This document shows positions 8,950 to 18,260 of a stretch of DNA of 64,000 nucleotides, in pieces (positions within the stretch are counted from its first letter, which is position 1; the number at the start of each line of letters is the position of its first letter). The position numbers and the translations under genes were made by a program. A model generated the notes under the pieces. It ran no database searches and was not told where the DNA came from. It worked only from the letters and a program-made list of their open reading frames with translations. This DNA is from Chaetoceros tenuissimus (Eukaryota > Bacillariophyta > Thalassiosirophyceae > Chaetocerotales > Chaetocerotaceae), in assembly GCA_021927905.1 (NCBI GenBank), contig BLLK01000051.1, forward strand, positions 372,001-436,000. The letters are read 5' to 3'.

Positions 8950-10223
8950 AAAAAGCATATTCATCAAACATTTTGAACTTGTTTTCATCGATAGGCTGCA
9001 GTCCTTTCATTTTCAGCTTTTGATTGTATCCATGCCAGTCACTCCTAAAATGTTCTCTATACTCTGCTGGAGTAAAGGACTTCCCGCAAGTGTTGCAGCT
9101 CTTTTTAGATCCATCTCCTGAAACATGAACAGCTTGCGCTGGCGATGGATTATCATCATTCTCTTTTTCAAGTCTCCCCTCCCGGCGTTTCTTCTCAGCA
9201 TCCATCTTTTCTTGTCCTATGCTGCTTCTTTTTCGCGTTGCTTTGCCTTTTCACTTTTCTTTTGTGCTTTTTTGTTTTTCTTTTGTTGACTGAATTGTAT
9301 TGTCCTCCAGCATAATCATCATCGTCACTATCATTCAGATAAGGATTTGTTGAATTCAATTCATTGATTCTAGTTCCATATCTAATTCTGCTACTTCAGT
9401 AACAAGATCATCATCAATTTCCACCGAGTCATGACTATTCTGATTTTGTTGTGGCGCTGTATTTATTTCAAGTTCGAGAGCGATATCAACGTCTCCTTCT
9501 CTTGTAACAGTCTATTGAACAATTTCAAGGTTCGCTCCAATAGAATCTACGCCCAATATTTACTTAGGGTCAATAAAGAATTGAACCCTTTCCTTGTACT
9601 GGCTAGGCTGGACTGTTGCTAACGCTTCTTCTTTCAATGCAGTCACCAACTCCCCAGCTAATCTATTATCTGAAACAAAAATTGCAAGTTGAATATCCAA
9701 AACTCCTTTCTCCCAAATAGCTTTGACACAATCTAGAAACTGCTGCTTTACACTTCGCGCAGATGTAGGTTGAACTGAGGATTCAGCTTTCTGTTTCATG
9801 TATTAGTGAATGTGAATACGAAAATTGCACATTTCCATCAAAATTCATAACCCACATAGCATCTTGAATTTAAGTATTAGCATAAGGACGATCTGTTTGC
9901 GAGTTGGCACATTTTGTAGCAACAATATTGGCAATATCTCTGGCAGTTTCTCCAGTGAAGCACCGAGTTCTATGTCACTAACTTGAATCTGTCCCTTGTC
10001 TAAAATAATCCTACAACATTTTTCTTTATCATTCCTTTCGAAACATTTATAGACACTCAATCTGTTTGAAGACATTCCAAGAGATCGGTCTCGATACCCT
10101 CTCTATAGTTCAGAATCTTATTTCTATAGCATGCTACCTCGAAGCGCTTTCCATGTCGATTGATTTCATACGGACACCCGCTACGTTGGTCAGTCTGACT
10201 AGTTGTGTGATTTGCCTCGACAT
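8950..10223 (-). pseudogene. SBDS: Broken SBDS ribosome-maturation gene with C-terminal zinc finger
   Basis: Degenerate copy of the SBDS gene; the intact protein helps release eIF6 from 60S subunits. Reading from the ATG at 10,223, the SBDS N-domain is clear though split between frames: VRLTNVAGVRMK, GKRFEVACYRNKILNYREG, VSINVSKG, CRIILDKGQIQVSDIE and ARDIANIVATKCANSQTDRPY. A C-terminal domain piece (QQFLDCVKAIWEKGVLDIQ) follows near 9.7 kb, then an acidic linker, a Lys-rich stretch and a C2H2 finger (CNTCGKSF...HFRSDWHGYN) near 9.1 kb, the C-terminal extension seen in plant-type SBDS. At least four frameshifts or in-frame stops interrupt it, so it cannot encode the protein. Domain order is complete and matches remain easy to read, so decay is moderate. 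It converges on, and slightly abuts, the acidic-protein gene. Confidence 0.85.
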
Positions 10224-10685
10224 TGCAAGAAGTTTTGCTTTTTAAATATGTGGATTAAATGTGCTTTCTAGACCATAATCGAGATATGGGAGGAAGAAAG
10301 TACTCGTGACAATCCTGCCCTGCTCTAACATTATTTCTTCAATGGTAAGACACAAATATTGAATTTAAATAAATGAGATGGTTCGGTATTAGAACCTTAC
10401 CTAGTCTGAAGAGGCATGGCGGAAGAGAGGCGGTATATTGAAACTAGGTGGTAGTGGCTGGAAGCTAGATAGAATTTTATTTTTGAGAATTGGCAAACTA
10501 TTAGATAGAAGAATAAGAGATCCGAAGCACTGGTGCATAAATCCACATCTGAAAGATTGGGTGGAAGGTATATATGCCAGTGCTTTCAGTTGCGTTGTTG
10601 CATTCTTTCCACTTTCTATTGAAGTGCTAGTGCTGTTGTCTTCACATATCTTATCTTCTTTCTTCTCATCATTCATCATCACTGA
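10224..10685. other. Nothing recognised between SBDS pseudogene and MITE
   Basis: Short frames on both strands (around 10,400-10,700) carry no domain. The stretch ends at the TA flanking the next element. Confidence 0.4.
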
Positions 10686-10690
10686 TACTC

Positions 10691-11896
10691 AGGGTCGTTC
10701 CCAGCAACCATCACGTGTGATGATATCATCACGATATTATCCGTATCGGACCATCTCCCGTGATGTTTGGTTTCCAACAAAATCATCACGACTCAAAATT
10801 TGCCACCCCTCAAACAACTCGAGGGTCTGAAATTACATCAAGTATCAAATGTGTGAAACATCATGTGTTACATGGTGCGATACTACAAACAACTAGTCGT
10901 GCAATTGTTATTAATCAAAATTACATGTGCATGCATATATCTCTCGAAGAAATCTATAAAGGATGATGACTTGGATGGTGCAATTGAAGGAAATAGTACA
11001 ATTGTGTGCAATTGAAGGAGAAGGGGTCAGTCGTTCACATATGTTGCATCGCTCCATCATCCAAAAACATAAAAAATAAGAGAAGATACAAAGCAAGAAA
11101 GATCAAAGTGAATAGTATGTCAAATATTTTTTGCGTGCAATTGATAGTTTTATGTATTCGAATTTTTGGCCGTTTGTTGAATTTGAGTGGTCCACATGTA
11201 ATTGAGTGATTACAGATTGGTTTTTGGATTTGCTGAAATGGTGATGGTACCATCCGTATGATGGTCGTGATGAAAAAAATCATCACGACCATCAGGGTCG
11301 TTCCCAGCAACCATCACGTGTGATGATATCATCACGATATTATCCGTATCGGACCATCTCCCGTGATGTTTGGTTTCCAACAAAATCATCACGACTCAAA
11401 ATTTGCCACCCCTCAAACAACTCGAGGGTCTGAAATTACATCAAGTATCAAATGTGTGAAACATCATGTGTTACATGGTGCGATACTACAAACAACTAGT
11501 CGTGCAATTGTTATTAATCAAAATTACATGTGCATGCATATATCTCTCGAAGAAATCTATAAAGGATGATGACTTGGATGGTGCAATTGAAGAAATAGTA
11601 CAATTGTGTGCAATTGAAGGAGAAGGGGTCAGTCGTTCCTCACATATGTTGCATCGCTCCATCATCCAAAAACATAAAAAATAAGAGAAGATACAAAGCA
11701 AGAAAGATCAAAGTGAATAGTATGTCAAATATTTTTTGCGTGCAATTGATAGTTTTATGTATTAGAATTTTTGGCCGTTTGTTGAATTTGAGTGGTCCAC
11801 ATGTAATTGAGTGATTACAGATTGGTTTTTGGATTTGCCGAAATGGTGATGGTACCATCACGTGTGATGGTCGTGATGAAAAAAATCATCACGACC
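10691..11896. repeat. 603-bp tandem duplication
   Basis: The stretch starting AGGGTCGTTCCCAGC is repeated at a 603-bp offset with only a handful of differences (for instance 10,691 onward versus 11,294 onward). Short frames within it are therefore also duplicated and are not evidence for genes. Confidence 0.92.
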
Positions 11897-11898
11897 AT

Positions 11899-12120
11899 AC
11901 GCGTGATGATTTCATCACAATTTTTATCCCTATAGGGTCAGCAAATGGGGACTCATTACCTGATTGGTGATGGTCGTGATGGTCGTGATGGTTGCTGGGA
12001 ACGACCCTCACGCGTGATGATTTCATCACAATTTTTATCCCTATAGGGTCAGCAAATGGGGACTCATTACCTGATTGGTGATGGTCGTGATGGTCGTGAT
12101 GGTTGCTGGGAACGACCCTC
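11899..12120. repeat. 111-bp tandem duplication
   Basis: Two copies start at 11,899 and 12,010, each beginning ACGCGTGATGATTTCATCAC and ending with the TIR-like GGGAACGACCCTC. They are virtually identical. Confidence 0.92.
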
Positions 12121-12124
12121 AGTA

Positions 12125-12158
12125 CAGTCGCATTGTAAAAAATCATGTAATCTCCGGG
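12125..12158 (+). repeat. Left TIR of the piggyBac-type element
   Basis: Begins CAGTCGCATTG and ends CTCCGGG; pairs with 15,912-15,945 with two mismatches. Confidence 0.88.
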
Positions 12159-12501
12159 TGCCGTGACCCTTTCAAGAAAATTTCCGGAAAAATTGAATAT
12201 AAGACTCAGCTCTTCAGACAAAAACACGTGCATTATCAAAAGGATGGATGTCTAGAACAAGGAGATAATAGAGAAAACACAACTCTAAATAAGTATGAAA
12301 AATATCTAGATGATTTGGTCTTGTCTTGCTTTTTCAATATATTTAACGATCTTGACTTTTCTTGCCTTGTCTGACATGTCAACATAGCGGGAATAAAAAT
12401 GAGGACATTTATTATCTAAAAATTCTTATTGCTTATTTCTGGTTGAAAATTAACTAACTCAAAAATCCGTCTCATCGTTCCGTCACGGCTAAGCAAAAAC
12501 T

Positions 12502-12740
12502 GAGGGTGGGGACCCTCATTTTGGACTTCAATCTAATTTTTTTGTAACTTCTCGTTATGCGATATAAACGTCCTATACATTGTTAAATAAAGCGTTTCTT
12601 GACATATCTCGGGTGTTCATATAATTGTCATCCATGGAAAATATATGTGTAAATTCTATATTCACGACTTGTTGTGTGAACCCTCATGTTCACAAGACTT
12701 GAACCCTCAATTTTTCCGAGAAAAATCGAGGGTTCACCAG
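12502..12740. promoter_or_regulatory. Left subterminal GAACCCTCA cluster
   Basis: The palindrome-like TGAGGGTGGGGACCCTCA at 12,502, TGAACCCTCA near 12,678 and 12,699, and GAGGGTTCA near 12,729 repeat one 9-bp core in both orientations. The cluster precedes the transposase ATG and may be transposase-binding or promoter sequence; this is inference. Confidence 0.55.
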
Positions 12741-12845
12741 ACTGGATTGCTTTGCACGACTGCACAAGTAAAGGTTGAGCGCAACTCCTATTGTTATTAC
12801 TCATATGCATTACAATACATTGTATTCTAACTTGTTGTTCCACTT

Positions 12846-15200
12846 ATGAACAGTATTAATATGTCTAGTAATGGGCCGCCAAGTGTTGTGCAAACTGTGG
12901 CCTGCCCATCTGCGTCCACAGTGTCAGGCATATCAGGTGAAAGTAGCATCACCGCTGCAGCGAGTTCCAGTAGAAGTGGCATCGTAACAAATGGAGAAAT
13001 CTCAGAAATTCAAAGCCTAATTGAAAGGATGGAACTAGTAGATATGAATGGTGATGGTGGAGACAGCGATGTAGAAGGTGATGAACTAAATTGCTGCCAT
13101 ACAATCCGTAAATATTCAGAAATGGAACCAGATGTTGAAGACGCTATCGATGGAGAAGAATTCGCTACCGAAATGAATGGACCGAAGAAGAGTAGGATGT
13201 TGAAACTAACTGCAACTGGATCAACTACTATTATTGGAGAAGTGGCAGAGGACGGTGTCTCTGGTGATAATAATGTAAAACTTCCAAAGCGAGAAGAGAA
13301 TTGGATTCCTCCACCTGTGAAAGTAGACAAAGGAGAGATTCCCTTCGATCAAGTCGATAATCCTGGCGGATGGGACGAATATTATTTCCGCCCAAAATTT
13401 AACAAAGCTGGTAAATATATGGGACACTATTTGCCCACAGGAGCGAAACCTGTACCAAAGGATGAAAATGGAAATAGAACATGTGGAGGCTGGACATTCC
13501 ATTACGATGGATTTAAGAATGAAGAATTTCCATACCGTAGTGGAGCGACAACGGCCAATCTTTTTCCCGAAGAAAGAAAGGGGTTTCTTGATATTAATAT
13601 ATTAAAGAAATTAGGCCTTACTAAAGAAAGAATTGATTCAGTAGATGCTCTATTCTTCTATCAATTAATTCTACCTATTTGTGATGTAAAACGATCAGGC
13701 ATAGATAATGATCCGAGAACTTCATACTACAGCAAAGTTGCAAACTTTACAAATGGATATGCAGGGCAACAAGGGTTGCAGTCTGGATATGGACATCACT
13801 TCAAGTCCACAAATCCTCCGGAGCTCATTCACTTTGACGGCGTCTTATTTCATGATGGAGTTCTAGGGGGGAGCAACGGAGCAATCTATCGGAGATTTGA
13901 TACGTCAAATGTCATGTACTCAAGAGAAGTTTCGCATTCAATTACATTGACTCGGTTTCATGAAATCAAGCGCACCATTAAACTTTGCAATAATGATGCC
14001 GCTCCAAAAAGAGGTGAAGCAGGGTACAACCCAGCTTATAAGTATACCATGATATACGATACGATAGTTCATAATGTCAATGCAATTACGGCAAAAGCTG
14101 ACGATGATCAAACTCTTGATGAATCCACTTGGGGGCATGGTGGATACGGCGAAAAAGGAACTGGCCTTACTGGACGGTTGTATGGGAAGAAAGTTCCGAA
14201 GGGAGGTCAAGTCGTCATCGTAATGGACAGCAGTCGCTTACGTCCAAGAGCAATTTTGCATCGCAATAAAATCTACAAAGAACTATATCCAGAAGAGAAG
14301 AGAGGATGGACTGCCAATGGGCCATTTGAGTTTAAATATTTATGCGATCGTATTTACGAGATGGTTGATGGTACGGATGGAAATGAAAAGAAAATATTCC
14401 GAACGAAACCATGCGTCACTGCTGACAATTATTTCCAAAACTGTAAAGTTGCAGAATACATTGGTGAGAAACAAATGGGAGCAATCTTCACATCTTCAAG
14501 AAACTCCTTACCAAAAGAAATCAAAACAGAGTATTTGCAAAAAGAAAAGACTGATGCCAAGAATCGACCAGCAAAGATTGCTCGCTTCTCACAGCCGATC
14601 ATCGCTGTGAAGGATGACAACGAGAAAAACTTCCAGCAAGTTCATGTCTCATTCCAGAGTACCTCAAGTTGTAATATTTCCACTGTAAATGCACTAAACG
14701 AAGTTTACAACTTCGTGGAACTTCGTGAGAGAGGACGTAAAGATGACAAACGATATTGGGGGATTGAGATGAATCAAGCGAGACGACTGTACCTGAGCAC
14801 ATACGGAAACATTGATGTATTAGACCACCATATCAAGAATAATCACATCTTTTATTTGAGCTGGAAATATTGGCACTCACCTAAAAACCATGGACTTGCA
14901 TTAGCTGAGGCTGTCGCATACGATATTTACCTTGAGGTTTGCGAAGGAAAACTTGATCCTGACTGGAAAGTGGAAAAGCCTGTTTCATCCTGGGAGTTTC
15001 GCAATAGACTCTCAATCCAGCAGCTCAAATATGATCCTAAGCATATGAAATATCCAGGGGATGAGCAGTTCAGAGCAAATACTGCTCTTCCAAGAGCAAA
15101 GCGTATGGATAGACCTGACAAGAAAGGAAACGTTAACGAGAACACAATTGAAGCCGCTCATCGAAGGGGATTCTACAAGAGGTTGCGGAGACTTGGATAA
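12846..15200 (+). CDS. PiggyBac-like transposase (DDE_Tnp_1_7)
   Basis: A 784-residue transposase. An acidic, Ser/Gly-rich N-terminus (1-150) precedes the RNase H-fold core. Candidate catalytic aspartates lie in TLDESTW (Asp425), VTADNYF (Asp527) and NIDVLDHH (Asp657 and Asp660), the same contexts as Asp268, Asp346, Asp447 and Asp450 of piggyBac. FHEIKRTIKLCNN and NEVYNFVELRERGRKDDKRYW are also characteristic. It is longer than insect piggyBac (594). This frame stops at 15,200, just where homology moves to another frame that encodes the cysteine-rich C-terminus. The start at 12,846 is the first ATG; a second at codon 6 is possible. The full catalytic core is open, so some activity without the end-binding domain cannot be ruled out. 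Confidence 0.88.
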   Translation: MNSINMSSNGPPSVVQTVACPSASTVSGISGESSITAAASSSRSGIVTNGEISEIQSLIERMELVDMNGDGGDSDVEGDELNCCHTIRKYSEMEPDVEDAIDGEEFATEMNGPKKSRMLKLTATGSTTIIGEVAEDGVSGDNNVKLPKREENWIPPPVKVDKGEIPFDQVDNPGGWDEYYFRPKFNKAGKYMGHYLPTGAKPVPKDENGNRTCGGWTFHYDGFKNEEFPYRSGATTANLFPEERKGFLDINILKKLGLTKERIDSVDALFFYQLILPICDVKRSGIDNDPRTSYYSKVANFTNGYAGQQGLQSGYGHHFKSTNPPELIHFDGVLFHDGVLGGSNGAIYRRFDTSNVMYSREVSHSITLTRFHEIKRTIKLCNNDAAPKRGEAGYNPAYKYTMIYDTIVHNVNAITAKADDDQTLDESTWGHGGYGEKGTGLTGRLYGKKVPKGGQVVIVMDSSRLRPRAILHRNKIYKELYPEEKRGWTANGPFEFKYLCDRIYEMVDGTDGNEKKIFRTKPCVTADNYFQNCKVAEYIGEKQMGAIFTSSRNSLPKEIKTEYLQKEKTDAKNRPAKIARFSQPIIAVKDDNEKNFQQVHVSFQSTSSCNISTVNALNEVYNFVELRERGRKDDKRYWGIEMNQARRLYLSTYGNIDVLDHHIKNNHIFYLSWKYWHSPKNHGLALAEAVAYDIYLEVCEGKLDPDWKVEKPVSSWEFRNRLSIQQLKYDPKHMKYPGDEQFRANTALPRAKRMDRPDKKGNVNENTIEAAHRRGFYKRLRRLG

Positions 15201-15462
15201 GCTCTGCAACCATCTAAATAATATTGTCTCCATTCCAAAAGGCAGAGCATGTACTTGGTGTGGGGAAAGGGCATATCATGCCTGTGGCATATGTAAAGGG
15301 AGCGATGGAAAACCACTTGCTCTTCATGTTACTCGAAGAAAGAGTGACAAAGCAGTTGAACACTGCTTTTTTAATTATCATAATGATAATTGCATTGGCC
15401 TATCCAAGGATGACTGTCAGCAGCTTAAAAAAAGAAAGAAGTCGGACTGGAGTGGAGCCTGA
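15190..15462 (+). pseudogene. Frame-shifted C-terminal cysteine-rich domain of the piggyBac transposase
   Basis: In a different frame from the 784-residue ORF, this stretch encodes CGDLDKLCNHL, then CTWCGERAYHACGICKG and a later HC...H...C pattern, resembling the RING/PHD-like zinc-binding tail that lets piggyBac transposases bind subterminal DNA. It has no start of its own in a good context. A single frameshift close to 15,180-15,190 separates it from the core. I see no GT-AG intron that would restore the frame. Confidence 0.75.
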
Positions 15463-15702
15463 TGCAAAGGAAATAAAATTGAATGGGGAACACATCAAGG
15501 AGCTCAAGTCACGTATTCGTTGAGCTCCTTGATGTTCTGAAAGTAGGGAAATAATCTAAACAAAAATTGCGGCATATGCACATTTTTATAGACTAGGTAC
15601 TTACATGCATGGTGCAAACATATATGAATTGATTGAAGTGATATGATTAGATACTGTTACTATTTGAATCAAAAAGACTGGTTTTTGCAGTGCTCGGCTG
15701 AC

Positions 15703-15795
15703 GGGTGAACCCTCAGTTTTTGTTCTGAAAGTTGAGGGTGGGGACCCTCAGGGTTCACCCCACCAGAAAATTTAACGGTGGTGAACCCTCACAAA
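15703..15795. promoter_or_regulatory. Right subterminal GAACCCTCA cluster
   Basis: TGAACCCTCA at about 15,706, TGAGGGTGGGGACCCTCA at about 15,732 (the same 18-mer as on the left), GGGTTCACC and TGAACCCTCA at about 15,783 mirror the left cluster. Likely transposase recognition sites. Confidence 0.6.
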
Positions 15796-15911
15796 TTTAG
15801 CCATGACGGAACGATACAAACACTAGGCAATAGCAATTGGAAGTGTTTGTATGAAATGGATTTTTGAGAAATTTTTTTTTCCGGTCAAAATAAGGAAAAA
15901 ATAACTCGGGG

Positions 15912-15945
15912 CCCGGAGATGACATTATTTTTTACAATGCGACTG
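15912..15945 (-). repeat. Right TIR of the piggyBac-type element
   Basis: Inverted copy of 12,125-12,158, ending CAATGCGACTG, followed by TA. Confidence 0.88.
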
Positions 15946-15947
15946 TA

Positions 15948-16227
15948 GGTGTTCGCACGACATTCCGGTGAATTTAAGTTGTCGAGAAAGGAAGGGGAAA
16001 GGGAGGGGAAGAGAAGCCTAAAGTGCGCCAACAAAAAGGGAAAGGAAGAGTAAAGAGATTCAAAGATGGGACTCAATTTGATTCCTAACAAGGCATCTCT
16101 CAATGAGACAACAGCTCGACTGCTCATTCTTCACCTAATTACACTCAATAATCTAAACATACCTACCTAGTGCTCTATCAAAACTAAATTCAAATGCATA
16201 GCCTCCATCACATTCTAGCCTGAGATT
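15948..16227. other. Nothing recognised right of the piggyBac-type element
   Basis: This stretch contains a G/A-rich tract (GGAAGGGGAAAGGGAGGGGAA, near 15,990, quoted in part) but no gene or terminus that I can support. Confidence 0.4.
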
Positions 16228-17570
16228 TTGGCTCACACCAGTCAACACATCAGTATGTTCATTGCACTCATTGCAGTGCTTCCAATATCAACAAAAAGCA
16301 GAGAACATAAATTCATATTCACAGAGCAAAAATATGAGGTCGATGGCACTCTATTCAGTGATTACCTCACCACAGAAGGCTGTGGAAGGTCTGTAAAACA
16401 AGCTCATTTTGATGCATTGCTCACCATCATAGGTGCTCTCACAACAACCAATTCAGGCTAAGTTACATTAAAAAAAAGGTTCTTGAACGGAATCCACAGA
16501 TACAGAAATCAGGTCTGAGACTTGAGTTTGGTACTGACACTAAGCAAGCAAAAGATGGAAGTAAGAAGTCGACTTGATGTGTTACAATTTGCGTTCGTGA
16601 ACCCTTGAGTACTGTGAAAGTAAAGTATGATCTGAAATGTGAAGATAAAGCAAAAGAAGCAAAAGATAGAAAAGAGCTACACAATTACTAAGAGAGGTTA
16701 GAGAGGAAACTACAGTCATCATTGCCATCGCCCTCTGAATCATCAACTGAAAGTGATACTTCTACTTTGTCTACATCTTCATCATCATCATCAACCAAAA
16801 GTGATACTTCTACTTTGCCTACATCTTCATCTCAAGCACCATCAGTATTGAAGAAGTGTACTCTTTCTGAATCTAGTGATACAGACATGGAGGACCAAGT
16901 TGAAGAGACTGCAAAGCATATCAAGATGACTATAGAGTCATTTCTTCCTCAACTCAAGTCACCTCCTGCAATTCAAAAGGTTACTAATGCTACGTCAAAG
17001 ATAGATGCTGCTTCAAAGTTAAACTTTGATCTTCAACCAAGATTCTATGAAGGAAAAGAAATTGCAATTACCAAGACTCCACATATTCTTTCAGACAATA
17101 CGAAAAATCTAATTTTATCAAAGTGTTAGCTCTTGGATATAATGAATCTTCTTCTAATAAAGAAAAGACAAAGATTGCAAATGCTGCAAGAAGATATGTC
17201 TATTTTAGCATTGGTTACAATAAGGAGCCACCAAGTATTGATCTGTATGCAAAATTTGCAAAAGATGAAAGTGCTGCTATTCCTGACAAGATTGAAAAGA
17301 AGCAAAAAAGAAAAGAGCGTGAGTCAAAGATTGGAAATTCCCCTTTCCTGTCCTACATATACTCCTTGGATTGTTGAAAAATATATAAAAAGGACAAGTT
17401 GACTGTGCTTAAAGAGTTGATTGAGAAAAGAAGAAAGCAATTTCTAGAAGTTGAGAAAAGAAGAAAGCAATTTCTAGAAGTTGGTGTGGAAAAGGATCTA
17501 GATATTCTTTCTTTATCTGTTTCCCAAATTGAAGCAATTTTAGAAAAAGAGGAGCAATGGTGATGTTTCA
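16228..17570 (+). pseudogene. Broken gene of unknown family
   Basis: Consecutive plus-strand fragments read like one protein. A first piece has KFIFTEQKYEVDGTLFSDYL. Next come LRLEFGTDTKQAKDG and VREPLSTVKVKYDLKCED, a Ser/Thr-rich linker (16,722-16,850), a piece with HIKMTIESFLPQLKSPP and LQPRFYEGKEIAITKTPHIL (to about 17,120), then ALGYNESSSNKEKTKIANAARRYVYF and a Lys/Glu-rich helical tail. The frame is interrupted several times, so this copy is dead. I do not recognise the family. It sits directly beside the piggyBac-type element but outside its TIR, and could be part of an older element. Confidence 0.5.
17421..17480 (+). repeat. 30-bp tandem duplication
   Basis: TTGAGAAAAGAAGAAAGCAA and the next ten bases occur twice in a row, adding ten Lys/Arg-rich residues to the local reading frame. 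Confidence 0.85.
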
Positions 17571-17728
17571 AAAGCACTTCTTACAAGATTCATTAATCAG
17601 GCTGAGATTTGACAATCATCCACCCTCAATTGACTATGGAAAAGTCACTAGAAAAAATATGTTTGAAGCAAGATATGAGGAACAATGGAAAGAAGAGATA
17701 GCTAGCTTGCTCATGTTACTTATCATAC

Positions 17729-17965
17729 TGTTCGGCTTCTCCTTCTCTGAGATTAAACTGTGGACTCTAGATGTAAAACAGAGAATGTTTGTGTTCATTG
17801 ATGTTTCTTGGAAAAAATTACCAATGCTTGCACATCAATACAAAGCCCTTGTACGCACACATACATGACATTTCAGAAAAAAGAAAGAAAAAGAAAGGAG
17901 TAAAAATAAGAAAAAAGTCAAAAAAGAAAAGGAAGGAAAGCAAAGTAGGAAGATAAAATGTTATA
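17729..17965. repeat. Dispersed repeat copy with purine tract
   Basis: Bases 17,729-17,900 match the methyltransferase 5' flank (6701-6875). The purine-rich extension, containing AGTCAAAAAAGAAAAGGAAGG and ending GGAAGATAAA near 17,955, also matches 23,315-23,360. Read on the minus strand it is a TATA-like run, a C/T tract, then the shared leader. Confidence 0.75.
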
Positions 17966-18009
17966 TATCAAATATACCCAAATGGACTTTGCAGCATTTT
18001 GTTTCAACA

Positions 18010-18260
18010 TTATACAATTTCATGTATCCTTCCAGAGTAACTCAAATTGTAACATTTCAACTGTGAATGGGCTTAATGAAGTTTACAACTTTGTCAAGCT
18101 TCGTGAGAGAGGACAAAAAGACAACAAGAGATATTGGGGTTTGAGATGAATCAGGCATATGACATGTACCTTGAAGTTTGCAAAGGCAAAACAGCTGTGG
18201 AAAGTGCATTCTCTATGTCAGAAGCAAATTTGGATTTCCTAATTAAACCCAGTAAACCAC
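18010..18260 (+). mobile_element. Fragment of a second piggyBac-type transposase
   Basis: The frame at 18,025-18,149 encodes FHVSFQSNSNCNISTVNGLN and KLRERGQKDNKRYWG, about 85% identical to residues near 600-640 of the 12,846 transposase. It then jumps to MYLEVCKGK, which lies about 45 residues further on in the complete gene (DIYLEVCEGK), so an internal segment including the third catalytic Asp is deleted. No TIRs were found nearby. This is a dead relic. Confidence 0.8.

Larger units (their letters stand above)
10688..12122. mobile_element. TA-flanked MITE-like element with internal tandem repeats
   Basis: The ends are inverted repeats: CTCAGGGTCGTTCCCAGCAA at 10,688 and its complement (with one mismatch, ending CCCTCAG) at 12,122, about 29 bp each, flanked by TA on both sides (10,686-10,687 and 12,123-12,124). 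Inside are two 603-bp direct repeats (from 10,691 and 11,294) and two 111-bp repeats (from 11,899 and 12,010). The 111-bp unit carries the right TIR sequence, and the 603-bp unit carries the left one, so terminal pieces are repeated internally. The words ATCACG/CGTGAT recur dozens of times. No transposase is encoded, so it is non-autonomous. A TA target suggests Tc1/mariner-type or related mobilisation. Confidence 0.7.
12125..15945 (+). mobile_element. PiggyBac-type DNA transposon with 34-bp TIRs
   Basis: TIRs at 12,125-12,158 and 15,912-15,945 begin CAGTCGCATTGTAAAAAAT and match at 32 of 34 positions. Weaker inverted similarity extends inward (TTTCCGG, CTCAAAAATCC, CGTTCCGTCAYGGCTAA). TA lies immediately outside both ends. 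The internal gene is a piggyBac-like transposase, although classical piggyBac elements target TTAA. The left TA is shared with the neighbouring MITE. Subterminal GAACCCTCA words cluster at both ends. The transposase has one frameshift before its C-terminal zinc-binding domain, so this copy may be inactive or may make a shorter protein. Confidence 0.8.

Noticed and set aside
10760-11569. Repeated 68-residue ORF as a small duplicated gene
   Set aside because: The copies are identical because the underlying 603-bp DNA is duplicated; composition and codon pattern are not protein-like.
15180-15200. Short intron joining the transposase core to its zinc-binding tail
   Set aside because: I see no GT...AG pair of plausible length and position that would link the frames.
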